From Collimonas sp. OK242 (GTDB lineage: Bacteria > Pseudomonadota > Gammaproteobacteria > Burkholderiales > Burkholderiaceae_D), in contig NZ_FNOR01000012.1 in NCBI RefSeq assembly GCF_900107095.1, positions 62,001-126,000 of the forward strand: 64,000 bases of DNA. Direction: 5' to 3'. The first letter of the stretch is position 1, and every line of letters begins with the position of its first letter. Both the position numbers and the translations under genes were made by a program. Shown piece by piece: positions 48,874-57,685 of this stretch. The notes below the pieces were generated by a model that was not told the DNA's origin, did no database searches, and saw only the letters and a list, made by a program, of their open reading frames with translations.

Positions 48874-50076
48874 TCAGATTTTTGCCAGGCGCTGCAGCGC
48901 CTGCTGCAAGGTCTGGTCTTGCTTGGCGAAGCAGAAACGGACGATGCCCGATTCCCGTGGAGCTTGATAGAACGCCGATACCGGAATTGCGGCGACACCG
49001 ATTTCAGAAGTCAGCCAGATCGCGAAATCAGCCTCGCTCAACGATGAGATGGCGGAGTAATCGACGCACAGGAAATAGGTGCCGTCAGCTGGCAGCAGTT
49101 TGAAGCGCGTTTGCTTCAAGCCAGCGCGAAACAGGTCGCGCTTGTGCTGATAAAACGCCGGCAGCTCCAGGTAGGGTGCGGGATTTTGCATGTACTGCGC
49201 AATCCCATGCTGCACCGGCGTGTTGACGGTGAAGACATTGTATTGATGCACTTTGCGGAATTCCGCGGAAAGCGCCGCCGGCGCCGCCACATAGCCGATT
49301 TTCCAGCCGGTGACGTGATAGGTCTTGCCAAAGCTGGAGACGACAAAGGCGCGCGCCGCGAGTTCGGGATGGCGGCAAATCGATTCATGGCGCACACCGT
49401 CGAACACCATATGCTCATAGACTTCATCTGACAAGATCAGGATTCCGGTCCCGCGCACGATATCTTTCAGCGCTTCGATATCGGCCGGGGTCAGTACGCT
49501 GCCGGTAGGATTGTGCGGCGAGTTGATCATGATCATGCGGGTACGCGGGCTGACTGCCGCTGCAATCCGGTCCCACGGTATGGCGTAGCCACCGGCGCCC
49601 AATGTCATTTGCACCGGCACCGGCTTGCCGCCGGCCAGTTCGATGGCTGGCACGTAGCTGTCGTATGCCGGTTCGATCACGATCACTTCGTCGCCCGCAT
49701 GCACCGTGCACATGATGGCGGTCAGCAAGCCCTGGGTGGCGCCGGCGGTGACGGTGATGTCGGTGGCTGGATCGTAGCTGTGGCCATACAGTTTTTCGAT
49801 TTTAGCGGCGATGGCCTGGCGCAGAGCCGGCACACCTGCCATCGGCGGATACTGGTTGAAGCCGTTCTTCATGGCGTCGCCAACCGCGTCGACCAAGACC
49901 GGATCGCAATCGAAATCGGGGAATCCTTGCCCCAGGTTCACTGCCGATTTTTCGCTGGCGAGCGTCGACATCACAGTAAAAATAGTGGTGCCGACCTTGG
50001 GGAGTTTGGATTGAAGCTGTGTGGCGGCGCGGTCTGCTGCAATGTCGCCGCCAGGAATTCTTAAATCACGGTTCAT
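48874..50076 (-). CDS. Class I/II aminotransferase, methionine-type
   Basis: PLP aminotransferase (400 aa). Features: VNLGQGFPDFDCDPVLVDAV, TAGATQGLLTAI, INSPHNPTGSVL (Asn contacts the cofactor), SDEVYEHMVFDG and the lysine site SSFGKTYHVTGWKIGY. The pattern fits the YbdL/KAT III-like group that prefers methionine, glutamine or kynurenine and uses 2-oxo acids such as 2-oxo-4-methylthiobutyrate. In a window with several methionine genes a role in methionine salvage is reasonable, but the operon partner is a GST gene. Confidence 0.88.
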   Translation of the reverse strand: MNRDLRIPGGDIAADRAATQLQSKLPKVGTTIFTVMSTLASEKSAVNLGQGFPDFDCDPVLVDAVGDAMKNGFNQYPPMAGVPALRQAIAAKIEKLYGHSYDPATDITVTAGATQGLLTAIMCTVHAGDEVIVIEPAYDSYVPAIELAGGKPVPVQMTLGAGGYAIPWDRIAAAVSPRTRMIMINSPHNPTGSVLTPADIEALKDIVRGTGILILSDEVYEHMVFDGVRHESICRHPELAARAFVVSSFGKTYHVTGWKIGYVAAPAALSAEFRKVHQYNVFTVNTPVQHGIAQYMQNPAPYLELPAFYQHKRDLFRAGLKQTRFKLLPADGTYFLCVDYSAISSLSEADFAIWLTSEIGVAAIPVSAFYQAPRESGIVRFCFAKQDQTLQQALQRLAKI

Positions 50077-50171
50077 CTGCTATCAATCTCGGTGTCTGTC
50101 TGAATCTGGCATTTTAGCGTTTTGTCCGGGACTGCACAGCGCGTTGCGAATTCCTGTGGGCTTCCCGCGAG

Positions 50172-50696
50172 CTAAGAGCCGGCCGCGGCCGGCGAGCCCC
50201 ATGCCTGCGGCGGAATGATGGCGAACAGGCCTATCTTGGCCGTCTTGCGCGCCAGTTTGAGCAAGGCTTTGTCCTTGGTGATCAAGGTCGTAGCGTGAGC
50301 GCCCAGCGCCAGTTCGAGGAATTTCTGGTCGTCCCTGTCCGTGCAGATGGGCAGGCGGATGTCGGTACGCGGTGTCAGCGCTTCGGCTGCCAGGCAGGTG
50401 ATCAAGGCGTCAAATTCGGCATTGAAGGCGGGCCGGGTGTCATCGGTGATGGGCAGATGCGAATAATGCAACACCGTTTGCCATTCCTGGCGGCAGTCGG
50501 CCCGGGTGACGGCTTCGACTGCGCCGCTTTGCAATGCCGCCATCAAGCCGGCCCAGCGCGGATCGCGGAAGACAAAGAGATCGAGGCAGACATTGGTGTC
50601 GATCACGATGCGTGGTTTGTCTGGGCGACTGTTGGGGGCTGCGGGTAGATCAGCGGTTGTGTCTGCGGGTATGTCTGAATTCATGCGGGTTTCCAT
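50172..50696 (-). CDS. PIN-domain protein (putative toxin PIN family)
   Basis: A 174-residue protein. The PIN nuclease acidic residues are visible in RIVIDTNVCLDLFVFRDPRW (first Asp), ADCRQEWQTVL (Glu) and CTDRDDQKFLELALGAHATT (two Asp), followed by LITKDKALLKLA. This matches the 'putative toxin-antitoxin PIN' family (TIGR00305), RNases in several cases. No antitoxin-like small gene is adjacent, so it may be a solitary RNase. Start ATG 50696; an internal ATG at 50684 would remove four residues. It lies 18 bases after the DJ-1 family gene in the same direction. Confidence 0.85.
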   Translation of the reverse strand: METRMNSDIPADTTADLPAAPNSRPDKPRIVIDTNVCLDLFVFRDPRWAGLMAALQSGAVEAVTRADCRQEWQTVLHYSHLPITDDTRPAFNAEFDALITCLAAEALTPRTDIRLPICTDRDDQKFLELALGAHATTLITKDKALLKLARKTAKIGLFAIIPPQAWGSPAAAGS

Positions 50697-50714
50697 CAAT
50701 CGGTAGCGCGCATT

Positions 50715-51602
50715 TTACCTCGGCTGCCAGTTCGTCAAGCCATCTTCCAGCAGGCGCGAGAAAGTGGCGGCGAAGTGATGCACGTCGCCAGGCCAGCGGG
50801 CCGAGACGTAATTGCCGTCTTGCACTACGAAAGCGGGGCGAAGGTCGCGGTCGGTGTCGCGGAACAAGCCGCTGCTTTTGCGAAAGTAATCCGGCGCGCC
50901 GGGTTCGGCATCGATGAAATCGCCGGGTTGCGCCAGGGCGCGCGTCACTTCGGCCTGTACGCTGCGATAGCCGGCTGCTTCGCCGTCTTGTTCGCCATAG
51001 GTGCGGTAGTAGGCAGGATTCCAGAAACGGCCGCAGAACTTCATCAGGGTCCAGGCGCTACGTTCCAGCTTCCAGGTCAGTGCTGTGCTTATGCGGCCAT
51101 GCAGAACAGATTTGCCGCTGCGCGGCGAGCGGCTGCGGGCGGCCAGGACGACGCCGTGGCAGATGGCGGCCACCGGTTTGCCGCTGTCGAAGAATGCGCC
51201 GGTGAAATGCTGCAGCGGCTGGCTTTCCAGGTAAGCCAGCATGCCGCGCGCACAGTGGCCGCCGGGCAGCAGCAAGCCGTCATAGTCGGCGACATCAAGC
51301 CCGGCATAAGCCAGCGGCGCCTGGAATGCGCGGTCGGCTTCAAGCGCCGCATAGTCGGCGCGGGCCGAGGTATTGGCGCGCAGCATCAGCCCCAGCAATT
51401 TGATTTTCCTGAGCAGCGGTATCCAGCCCCAGGCATCCAGGCCTTCGCCGGACAGCATCAGCGGATCGGCCGCGGCGGTTTTGCCGTCGGGCGTGGCGAA
51501 CAGCACCTTGTGTCCACGTGAAGTCAAAATGCGCCAGGAGACCGCCACTTCGCTAGGATCGAAATCCAGGTTCGGGATCGGAATCAGGATAATTTTTGGC
51601 AT
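50715..51602 (-). CDS. DJ-1/PfpI family protein (type 1 glutamine amidotransferase-like)
   Basis: A 295-residue protein of the DJ-1/PfpI/ThiJ fold. The reactive cysteine is Cys148 in AAICHGVVLAAR, with a glycine-rich turn at DGLLLPGGHCARGML and a start typical of the family (MPKIILIPIPNLDFDPSEVA). It is longer than plain PfpI proteins (about 170-230) because of an extra C-terminal segment with FRDTDRDLRPAFVVQDGNYV. Possible roles are chaperone, glyoxalase III-like deglycase or hydrolase; a methylglyoxal link is tempting because of the MGS-like gene 3 kb away, but nothing proves it. Confidence 0.87.
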   Translation of the reverse strand: MPKIILIPIPNLDFDPSEVAVSWRILTSRGHKVLFATPDGKTAAADPLMLSGEGLDAWGWIPLLRKIKLLGLMLRANTSARADYAALEADRAFQAPLAYAGLDVADYDGLLLPGGHCARGMLAYLESQPLQHFTGAFFDSGKPVAAICHGVVLAARSRSPRSGKSVLHGRISTALTWKLERSAWTLMKFCGRFWNPAYYRTYGEQDGEAAGYRSVQAEVTRALAQPGDFIDAEPGAPDYFRKSSGLFRDTDRDLRPAFVVQDGNYVSARWPGDVHHFAATFSRLLEDGLTNWQPR

Positions 51603-51711
51603 CGTATCATTTCAGAATCAGCGCAAACTCAAGTTCGCTAGACAATTATCGTCCTGGTGCTTATGCTCCCATGCTACAGGTAAATTCCCACTCCAAGGAA
51701 AAATGAAGCCC

Positions 51712-52221
51712 ATGAAAGTTCTTGACACAGAGCGTTTGATTTTGCGTACCTTGCACGAGGACGATGCTGAATTTTATCTGCGTCTGGTGAACCAGCCTTC
51801 ATGGCTGCGGTTCATCGGCGACCGCGGCATCAGAACCCTTGAAGCGGCGCGCGCGGCGCTCCTGAGCGGACCGATAGCGGCACAGGAGCGCTATGGATTC
51901 AGTTTCTATATGACGGAATTGAAAGACGGCGCGCAGCCGATAGGCATATGCGGCCTGATCAAAAGAGAGACTTTGCCGGATGTCGATATCGGCTACGCTT
52001 TTCTGCCGGAGTTCTGGGGCAAGGGCTACGCCTTTGAGGCTGCGTCGGCAGTACTGGAGTATGGCAATCGTACTTGCGGCCTGCAGCGGATAGTCGCCAT
52101 TACCGCGCCGGACAATCATCAATCGATCAAAGTGCTGGAAAAAATAGGCCTGAGGTTTGAAAAAATGCTGCAGCTGAAGGATGACGGTTCAGAGACGAAA
52201 TTGTTCGCCAGTCAATTTTAA
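51712..52221 (+). CDS. GNAT family N-acetyltransferase, RimJ/RimL-like
   Basis: A 169-residue acetyltransferase of the RimJ/RimL group. Key features: LDTERLILRTLHEDDAEFYL at the N-terminus, DVDIGYAFLPEFWGKGYAFE (acetyl-CoA loop G-K-G-Y-A) and AITAPDNHQSIKVLEKIGLR (typical N-x-x-S-x-x-x-L-E-K-x-G). Start at 51712 or 51703; AAGGAA lies too close to the earlier ATG. The target is an alpha-amino group of a protein or small molecule and cannot be named. Confidence 0.9.
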   Translation: MKVLDTERLILRTLHEDDAEFYLRLVNQPSWLRFIGDRGIRTLEAARAALLSGPIAAQERYGFSFYMTELKDGAQPIGICGLIKRETLPDVDIGYAFLPEFWGKGYAFEAASAVLEYGNRTCGLQRIVAITAPDNHQSIKVLEKIGLRFEKMLQLKDDGSETKLFASQF

Positions 52222-52311
52222 TGCCGCCGGCCCGGGCGAACAGCGGCGCAGGCATTAGCGTGCTATGGTAAGAACTCGCGATGTCACTTGTTGTCACTTC
52301 GGGAGGCGCAC

Positions 52312-52563
52312 ATGAAGCTCATCGAACCGGATGAAAAGCATGATTTCCATGCGGTCTTGTCGGCGCAGAATCTGGCTGCCGACGATTTTGAATTGCATGA
52401 AGTGGATACGACGGATCCCAAAACCGATGAGATATTCGCGCTCACCGGCTTTGTCACGGTAAGCAGGAAATCCACTGGCCGTAAACAACAATATCCGACC
52501 GGCGACGGTTCGATCTGGGTTGCTGAATTCGAACGAGATCTGTCGCAAGGTGTTTTCGACTGA
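52312..52563 (+). CDS. Unknown small protein (83 aa)
   Basis: Not recognised. A soluble, acidic protein (MKLIEPDEKHDFHAVLSAQN; LHEVDTTDPKTDEIFALTGF) with a beta-rich appearance at the end (VTVSRKSTGRKQQYPTGDGS). GGGAGG five bases upstream of ATG 52312 is a strong ribosome site, so the gene is probably real. Two copies of TTGTCACTTC-like sequence precede it. Its neighbours, a GNAT gene and yaaA, give no clear function. Confidence 0.7.
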   Translation: MKLIEPDEKHDFHAVLSAQNLAADDFELHEVDTTDPKTDEIFALTGFVTVSRKSTGRKQQYPTGDGSIWVAEFERDLSQGVFD

Positions 52564-52656
52564 ATGTCGATAGCAGTCGGCGATGGCGGCAGCGCCAGCG
52601 CCGAAATGTTTGTTTCGGTATCATTGCGGACATTCTTCTGCTTATTTGGATGTCAC

Positions 52657-53433
52657 ATGCTGATTGTCTTGTCGCCCGCAAAATCCCTTGATTACAGCAC
52701 TCCCAGCACTACCGAAACGCACACCACCCCGGATTTCATCGACCATTCAGCAGAGTTGATCAGCGTCTTGAAACAGCTGTCGCCAGCCGAGATCGGCAGC
52801 ATGATGAAGATCTCCGATCCGCTGGCGCAGCTGAACACGGCGCGTTTTGCGTCGTGGTCGAAGAAATTCACCAGCAGCAATTCCAAGCAAGCGATCATGG
52901 CCTTCAACGGCGATGTCTACGAAGGCCTGGATGCCGCCTCTTTGAGCGCTGCACAGTTGAACTATGCGCAGAGCCGCATCAGGATCCTGTCAGGCTTGTA
53001 TGGCGTATTACGGCCGCTGGACCGGATGCAGCCGTATCGGCTGGAAATGGGCACCGGCCTGGCCAACCCGCGCGGCAAGAATCTCTATGCTTTCTGGGGC
53101 GATACGGTGACCCAGGCTTTGAACCAGCAATTAAGCCAGCAAAAAGCCGACACGCTGGTGAATCTGGCATCTGAGGAATATTTCAAGGTGGTCCGGCCGC
53201 AAGTGCTTGACGCCAGTATCGTCACACCGGTTTTCGAGGATTGGAAAAACGGCAAATACAAGATCATTTCATTCTATGCCAAGCGGGCGCGCGGCATGAT
53301 GGCGCGCTATGCGGCATTGAACAAGATCACCGATGCGGAAAAACTCAAGGCATTCGATCTGGGCGGCTATCAATATATTCCGCAGGATTCGGATAACGGC
53401 CACTGGATGTTTCGGCGGCGCCTGGCGGAATAG
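52657..53433 (+). CDS. yaaA: Peroxide stress protein YaaA
   Basis: A 258-residue protein, the usual length. Signature segments: [40 protein letters not shown] (then DVYEGL), [20 protein letters not shown] and [20 protein letters not shown]. In E. coli YaaA, an OxyR-regulated protein, lowers free iron during peroxide stress and thus DNA damage; it has a DNA-binding fold. ATG 52657 gives the typical MLIVLSPAK start; the upstream open frame is not part of it. Confidence 0.95.
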   Translation: MLIVLSPAKSLDYSTPSTTETHTTPDFIDHSAELISVLKQLSPAEIGSMMKISDPLAQLNTARFASWSKKFTSSNSKQAIMAFNGDVYEGLDAASLSAAQLNYAQSRIRILSGLYGVLRPLDRMQPYRLEMGTGLANPRGKNLYAFWGDTVTQALNQQLSQQKADTLVNLASEEYFKVVRPQVLDASIVTPVFEDWKNGKYKIISFYAKRARGMMARYAALNKITDAEKLKAFDLGGYQYIPQDSDNGHWMFRRRLAE

Positions 53434-53494
53434 CGCTCGGGGATTCGAAGCGTTTGCTGCGCTGGCGATGTTTAATTAATACAAAGGATTAAAA

Positions 53495-54508
53495 ATGACT
53501 GCTGCCAACCATGCCGGACCTGTTGCAGCCGCTGGGCTTGCTGTCACGTATCAAGACATCGTCGCTGCCGCTAAACGGCTTGCGGGCGTGGCGCGCCAGA
53601 CGCCGGTACTGACTTCCGGCCAGGCTGACCGGCAAGCGGATGCCAGCGTTTTCTTCAAATGCGAAAATTTTCAGCGGGTAGGGGCATTCAAGTTTCGAGG
53701 CGCATATAACGCCATCAGCTGCCTCAGCGAAGAACAAAAGCAGCGCGGCGTAGTGGCATTTTCGTCCGGCAACCACGCACAAGGGATGGCGCTGGCGGCG
53801 CGCATGCTTGGCGTGCATGCGACCATTGTCATGCCGAGCAATGCGCCGGCAATGAAGCTGGCGGCGACACGCGAATACGGCGCCGAGATCATTCTGTACG
53901 ATCGCGAGCGTGAAGACCGGGAAGTGATTGCCGCCCGTCTGTCCGCTGAGCGCGGCTGCGCCGTGATTCCGGCCTATGATCATCCCGACGTGATTGCCGG
54001 CCAGGGCACGGCAGCGAAAGAATTGTTCGATGCTGTCGGCCCGCTCGATTATTTGTTCGTGTGCACTGGCGGCGGCGGCTTGCTGTCCGGTTGCGCCATT
54101 GCCGCGGCGCATTTGTCTCCCGACTGCATCGTGATCGGCGTCGAGCCGGAAGCGGGAAACGATGTGCAGCAATCATTGCGAAGCGGCAATATCGTGCATA
54201 TCCCGGTGCCGGACACGATTGCCGATGGCGCCCAAACGCAGCATGTCGGCAAGCTGGTGTTGCCTATCCTGCAGGCATATGTAAAGGACATCGTTACCGT
54301 GAGTGACGATCAACTGCGCACGCAAATGCGGTTTTTTGCCGAGCGCATGAAGATCGTGGTCGAACCGGCCGGCTGCCTGGCTGCCGCCGCGGTGATGCAC
54401 CGGGCATTGGCGTTTGCGGGAGCAAAAGTCGGCGTAATAGTGAGTGGCGGCAATGTCGATATGGCGCTTTTTGCGAACAGTATTGCCGCTGCGAAAGCAT
54501 TTTCCTGA
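53495..54508 (+). CDS. PLP ammonia-lyase/racemase (threonine dehydratase-like)
   Basis: A 337-residue fold-type II PLP enzyme. Motifs: FKCENFQRVGAFKFRGAYNA with the cofactor lysine, AFSSGNHAQGMALAARMLGV (phosphate-contact Asn), VCTGGGGLLSGCAI and a C-terminal Gly-rich VIVSGGNVDMALF. It lacks the ACT domains of biosynthetic threonine deaminase. This architecture is shared by catabolic threonine/serine dehydratase, serine racemase and threo-3-hydroxyaspartate ammonia-lyase (the last is favoured by the S-G-N-H and the short C-terminus), so the substrate is a hydroxy amino acid. The tpiA promoter follows it. Confidence 0.88.
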   Translation: MTAANHAGPVAAAGLAVTYQDIVAAAKRLAGVARQTPVLTSGQADRQADASVFFKCENFQRVGAFKFRGAYNAISCLSEEQKQRGVVAFSSGNHAQGMALAARMLGVHATIVMPSNAPAMKLAATREYGAEIILYDREREDREVIAARLSAERGCAVIPAYDHPDVIAGQGTAAKELFDAVGPLDYLFVCTGGGGLLSGCAIAAAHLSPDCIVIGVEPEAGNDVQQSLRSGNIVHIPVPDTIADGAQTQHVGKLVLPILQAYVKDIVTVSDDQLRTQMRFFAERMKIVVEPAGCLAAAAVMHRALAFAGAKVGVIVSGGNVDMALFANSIAAAKAFS

Positions 54509-54606
54509 GTTGCCTGGTGCTAAACCCATGCGCTCGGCCCGCGGTTCGATTGTAAAGTCGGCCGCCAATTGGTTTGATAACTGCTTGGTAACTATTTCTT
54601 GCCGGT

Positions 54607-54636
54607 TTGACCGCTTTCCCCTCGACGCGTTAGAAT
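54607..54636 (+). promoter_or_regulatory. Probable tpiA promoter
   Basis: TTGACC (54607-54612), an 18-bp spacer and TAGAAT (54631-54636): five of six matches in each hexamer. It lies 33 bases before the tpiA start. Confidence 0.7.
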
Positions 54637-54669
54637 GCCGGGTTATTGAAAACCTAGGCCTTGGTAAAT

Positions 54670-55419
54670 ATGCGTCGTAAACTGGTAGCGGGTAACTGGA
54701 AGATGAATGGCAGTCTGGTTGCCAATGCTGCATTGATGGCGGAAATCAAGGCTGGCCTGACAGCGCCGGCTTGCGATATCGCCTTATGCGTACCGGCCCC
54801 TTATTTCGCGCAATGCCAGGCTGAGCTTGCCGGATCGGCAATTGCCTGGGGTGCGCAAGACGTTTCCGCGCACGCCGCAGGTGCTTATACCGGTGAAATC
54901 GCAGTCAGCATGTTGCAGGATTTTGCTTGCCAGTACGCTATCGTCGGCCATTCCGAGCGGCGCGCTTATCATGCCGAAAGCGATGCGCTGGTGGCGCAGA
55001 AAGCAGTGCGCGCCTTGCAGGCCGGCGTTACGCCTATCGTATGCGTCGGTGAAACCCTGGCTGAGCGCGAAGCCGGCCAGACCGACGCGGTAGTAGGGCG
55101 GCAGCTGGCAGCGGTGCTGGATGTGCTGGATGCGGCTGATCTGGCCAGGATTGTGGTGGCCTACGAACCGGTGTGGGCAATCGGGACCGGCAAGACGGCG
55201 ACCCCGCAAATGGCGCAAGATGTGCACCTGGCCTTGCGCGCCAAGCTGGCTGAAAAAAATCCTGCGGCTGCAGCCGAGGTAAAGATTTTGCATGGCGGTA
55301 GCATGAAGCCCGACAACGCCGCCGAATTGCTGGCCATGCCGGATATAGACGGCGGTTTGATCGGCGGCGCGGCGTTGAAGGCGCTTGATTTTCTGGCGAT
55401 CGTTGCTGCAGCCCGGTAG
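54670..55419 (+). CDS. tpiA: Triosephosphate isomerase
   Basis: Interconverts dihydroxyacetone phosphate and glyceraldehyde 3-phosphate (249 aa). The catalytic residues are in GNWKMNG (Asn, Lys), [13 protein letters not shown] (His) and [14 protein letters not shown] (Glu); the phosphate-binding end is [15 protein letters not shown] and [10 protein letters not shown]. Start ATG 54670, downstream of a good sigma-70 promoter. The gene order tpiA-secG-tRNA-Leu-nuo is common in beta-proteobacteria. Confidence 0.98.
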   Translation: MRRKLVAGNWKMNGSLVANAALMAEIKAGLTAPACDIALCVPAPYFAQCQAELAGSAIAWGAQDVSAHAAGAYTGEIAVSMLQDFACQYAIVGHSERRAYHAESDALVAQKAVRALQAGVTPIVCVGETLAEREAGQTDAVVGRQLAAVLDVLDAADLARIVVAYEPVWAIGTGKTATPQMAQDVHLALRAKLAEKNPAAAAEVKILHGGSMKPDNAAELLAMPDIDGGLIGGAALKALDFLAIVAAAR

Positions 55420-55446
55420 TGCGGATTTAGAAATTCAGTAAAAACA

Positions 55447-55474
55447 AAGAATCATAAAGAATCACCAAGAATCA
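55447..55474. repeat. Three 10-bp-spaced AAGAATCA repeats
   Basis: AAGAATCA occurs at 55447, 55457 and 55467, exactly one helical turn apart, 22 bases before the secG start. It could be a protein binding array or simple slippage. Confidence 0.6.
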
Positions 55475-55495
55475 ACTCTCATTGGAAATCATTAA

Positions 55496-55918
55496 ATGAA
55501 CACAGTATTTAACATCATTGTCATCGTTCAGGTGTTGTCGGCGTTGACGATTATCGGCCTCGTGCTGCTGCAGCATGGCAAGGGCGCCGATATGGGTGCG
55601 GCTTTCGGTTCCGGCGCCTCGGGTAGTCTGTTCGGCGCTACCGGTTCTTCGAATTTCCTGTCGAAGTCGACCGGCCTGGCGGCGGCGATTTTCTTCATCG
55701 CGACTTTGGCGTTGGTGTACCTGGGGAATCATCGTTCGGCGGTGACCGGCGGCGTGATGGAGAATTTGCCGGCGGCTGCTGCGCCTGCGGCAGCCATTCC
55801 GGCGACATCGGCGGAGCCTGTTGCGGCCCCTGCAGCTGCTTCCGGATCGGCTAGTGCGGCTGCTTCCGCGCCTGCGCCATCGACCGGTAGCGCGCAGTCG
55901 AATCAAATTCCTAAATAA
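55496..55918 (+). CDS. secG: Preprotein translocase subunit SecG
   Basis: Part of the SecYEG translocon (140 aa). Two membrane helices (VFNIIVIVQVLSALTIIGLV; LAAAIFFIATLALVYLGNHR) are separated by the conserved loop LLQHGKGADMGAAFGSGASG. The C-terminus is an Ala/Pro/Ser-rich tail of about 55 residues, longer than in E. coli (110 aa in all), as is usual in Burkholderiales. It sits between tpiA and a leucine tRNA gene, 77 bases after tpiA. Confidence 0.96.
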   Translation: MNTVFNIIVIVQVLSALTIIGLVLLQHGKGADMGAAFGSGASGSLFGATGSSNFLSKSTGLAAAIFFIATLALVYLGNHRSAVTGGVMENLPAAAAPAAAIPATSAEPVAAPAAASGSASAAASAPAPSTGSAQSNQIPK

Positions 55919-56003
55919 GTAGTGTTATAGAGTGAAAATGCTGACTTTTAACTCGATTGTGCATTGAACAAAAGTATCAAATCAGGTTAAAATACGCGCT
56001 TAT

Positions 56004-56088
56004 GCCGACGTGGTGAAATTGGTAGACACGCTATCTTGAGGGGGTAGTGGCGAAAGCTGTGCGAGTTCGAGTCTCGCCGTCGGCACCA
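56004..56088 (+). tRNA. tRNA-Leu (anticodon GAG), CCA encoded
   Basis: 85 nt including the encoded CCA. Acceptor arms GCCGACG and CGTCGGC pair perfectly. The anticodon stem CTATC/GGTAG encloses the loop TTGAGGG, giving anticodon GAG, which reads CUC and CUU. A long variable arm and GTTCGAGTC T-loop complete a class II tRNA. It lies between secG and nuoA, its usual place in Burkholderiales. Confidence 0.96.
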
Positions 56089-56099
56089 AAGAATATGAG

Positions 56100-56131
56100 G
56101 CCAGCAACGGTTGCCCCTGCGCTGGCTTTTT
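56100..56131 (+). terminator. Terminator after tRNA-Leu
   Basis: GCCAGC (56100-56105) pairs with GCTGGC (56121-56126), followed by five T residues. It would end the secG/tRNA transcript ahead of the nuo operon. Confidence 0.7.
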
Positions 56132-56239
56132 GTCGAGGAACTTGTGGTCTGGTTTGCCGGATTGGGGGCGTCAGGTTTGAGAATTCGAACCGGCAAATCA
56201 TTCTGCTAATCGTTCAAACCAAACTACTGGCGTAAAATC

Positions 56240-56599
56240 GTGAACCTCGAAAATTATTTTCCCGTCCTGCTGTTTATTCTGATCGGTATCGCGGTTGGCA
56301 TCGCCCCGCAAGTGCTTGGTCGTGTACTTGGGCCGCATCGGCCCGACTCCCAAAAAACTTCTCCATACGAATGCGGTTTTGAAGCATTCGAAGATGCGCG
56401 CATGAAATTCGATGTGCGTTATTACCTTGTCGCCATTTTGTTCATTTTGTTCGATCTGGAAACCGCTTTTTTCTTCCCGTGGGGGGTTGCCATGCGCGAC
56501 CTCGGTTGGCAGGGCTTTATCACGATGATGGTGTTTATCGCTGAATTCGTGGTGGGCTTCTGGTATATCTGGAAACGCGGCGCTCTGGATTGGGAGTAA
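56240..56599 (+). CDS. nuoA: NADH-quinone oxidoreductase subunit A
   Basis: Membrane subunit of complex I (119 aa) with three helices. Typical segments are [20 protein letters not shown], the loop [20 protein letters not shown] with the conserved Cys, and [20 protein letters not shown] with the conserved Asp and Glu. The start is GTG at 56240. It is first in the nuo operon; nuoB starts four bases after its stop. Confidence 0.97.
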   Translation: MNLENYFPVLLFILIGIAVGIAPQVLGRVLGPHRPDSQKTSPYECGFEAFEDARMKFDVRYYLVAILFILFDLETAFFFPWGVAMRDLGWQGFITMMVFIAEFVVGFWYIWKRGALDWE

Positions 56600-56602
56600 G
56601 CC

Positions 56603-57079
56603 ATGTCTATTGAAGGTGTATTGAACGAGGGCTTTGTCACCACTACGGCTGACAAATTGATCAACTGGACCCGCACCGGCTCTTTGTGGCCGATGACGTT
56701 TGGTCTGGCCTGCTGTGCCGTAGAAATGATGCATGCCGGCGCCTCGCGCTACGACATGGACCGTTTTGGCGTAATCTTCCGGCCGTCGCCGCGCCAGTCT
56801 GACGTGATGATCGTGGCAGGTACGCTGTGCAACAAGATGGCGCCTGCCTTGCGCAAGGTGTACGACCAGATGCCGGAGCCGCGCTGGGTGATTTCCATGG
56901 GCTCCTGCGCCAATGGCGGCGGCTACTATCACTATTCGTATTCGGTGGTGCGCGGTTGCGACCGCATCGTGCCGGTCGATATTTATGTTCCCGGTTGCCC
57001 GCCGACTGCGGAAGCGCTGTTGTACGGCATTATCCAGCTGCAAAACAAGATTCGCCGCACCAACACGATTGCGCGCTAA
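56603..57079 (+). CDS. nuoB: NADH-quinone oxidoreductase subunit B
   Basis: Carries cluster N2, the last iron-sulfur centre before quinone (158 aa). The ligands are in [16 protein letters not shown] (two adjacent Cys), [15 protein letters not shown] and [34 protein letters not shown] is also a family signature. Tight spacing to nuoA and nuoC. Confidence 0.98.
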   Translation: MSIEGVLNEGFVTTTADKLINWTRTGSLWPMTFGLACCAVEMMHAGASRYDMDRFGVIFRPSPRQSDVMIVAGTLCNKMAPALRKVYDQMPEPRWVISMGSCANGGGYYHYSYSVVRGCDRIVPVDIYVPGCPPTAEALLYGIIQLQNKIRRTNTIAR

Positions 57080-57088
57080 GAGAACACC

Positions 57089-57685
57089 ATGACGACCAAA
57101 CTGGAAACCCTGGAAGCCGCCGTGCGCAATGCGCTTGGCGACGACCTTCAAAGTCTGACTGTGGCCTTTGGCGAGATCACGATCGTGGTCAAGGCGTCGA
57201 ATTACCTGTCAGCGATGCGCGTCCTGCGCGATCACGCCGATACCCGTTTTGAAGAGTTGATCGACCTCTGCGGCGTCGACTATTCGACCTATGGCGACGG
57301 TATCTGGGAGGGCGCCCGTTTTGCGGCGGTTTCCCACTTGCTGTCGATCGAGCACAACTGGCGCCTGCGCGTCCGCGTGTTTGCTCCGGACGACGAAATG
57401 CCGATGCTGGCCTCGCTGACCGATATCTGGGCCTCGGCCAACTGGTATGAGCGCGAGGCTTTCGATTTTTTCGGCATCCTGTTCGAAGGTCACAACGACT
57501 TGCGCCGCATCCTCACCGACTACGGCTTTATCGGCCATCCGTTCCGCAAGGATTTCCCGGTGTCGGGCTATGTCGAGATGCGCTACGACGCTGAGCAAAA
57601 ACGCGTAATTTATCAACCCGTAACGATTGATCCGCGCGAGATTACGCCGCGGGTGATTCGTGAAGAACATTACGGGATCAAATAA
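57089..57685 (+). CDS. nuoC: NADH-quinone oxidoreductase subunit C
   Basis: Peripheral-arm subunit (198 aa) of about 30 kDa homology. The signature is [20 protein letters not shown] followed by [20 protein letters not shown] and [14 protein letters not shown]. It is separate from nuoD here, unlike the fused NuoCD of E. coli. Stop and the nuoD start overlap by one base. Confidence 0.97.
   Translation: MTTKLETLEAAVRNALGDDLQSLTVAFGEITIVVKASNYLSAMRVLRDHADTRFEELIDLCGVDYSTYGDGIWEGARFAAVSHLLSIEHNWRLRVRVFAPDDEMPMLASLTDIWASANWYEREAFDFFGILFEGHNDLRRILTDYGFIGHPFRKDFPVSGYVEMRYDAEQKRVIYQPVTIDPREITPRVIREEHYGIK

Noticed and set aside
50172-51602. PIN protein and DJ-1 family gene as a toxin-antitoxin pair
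   Set aside because: DJ-1 family proteins are not antitoxins and the gene is far longer than any known antitoxin; adjacency alone is not enough.
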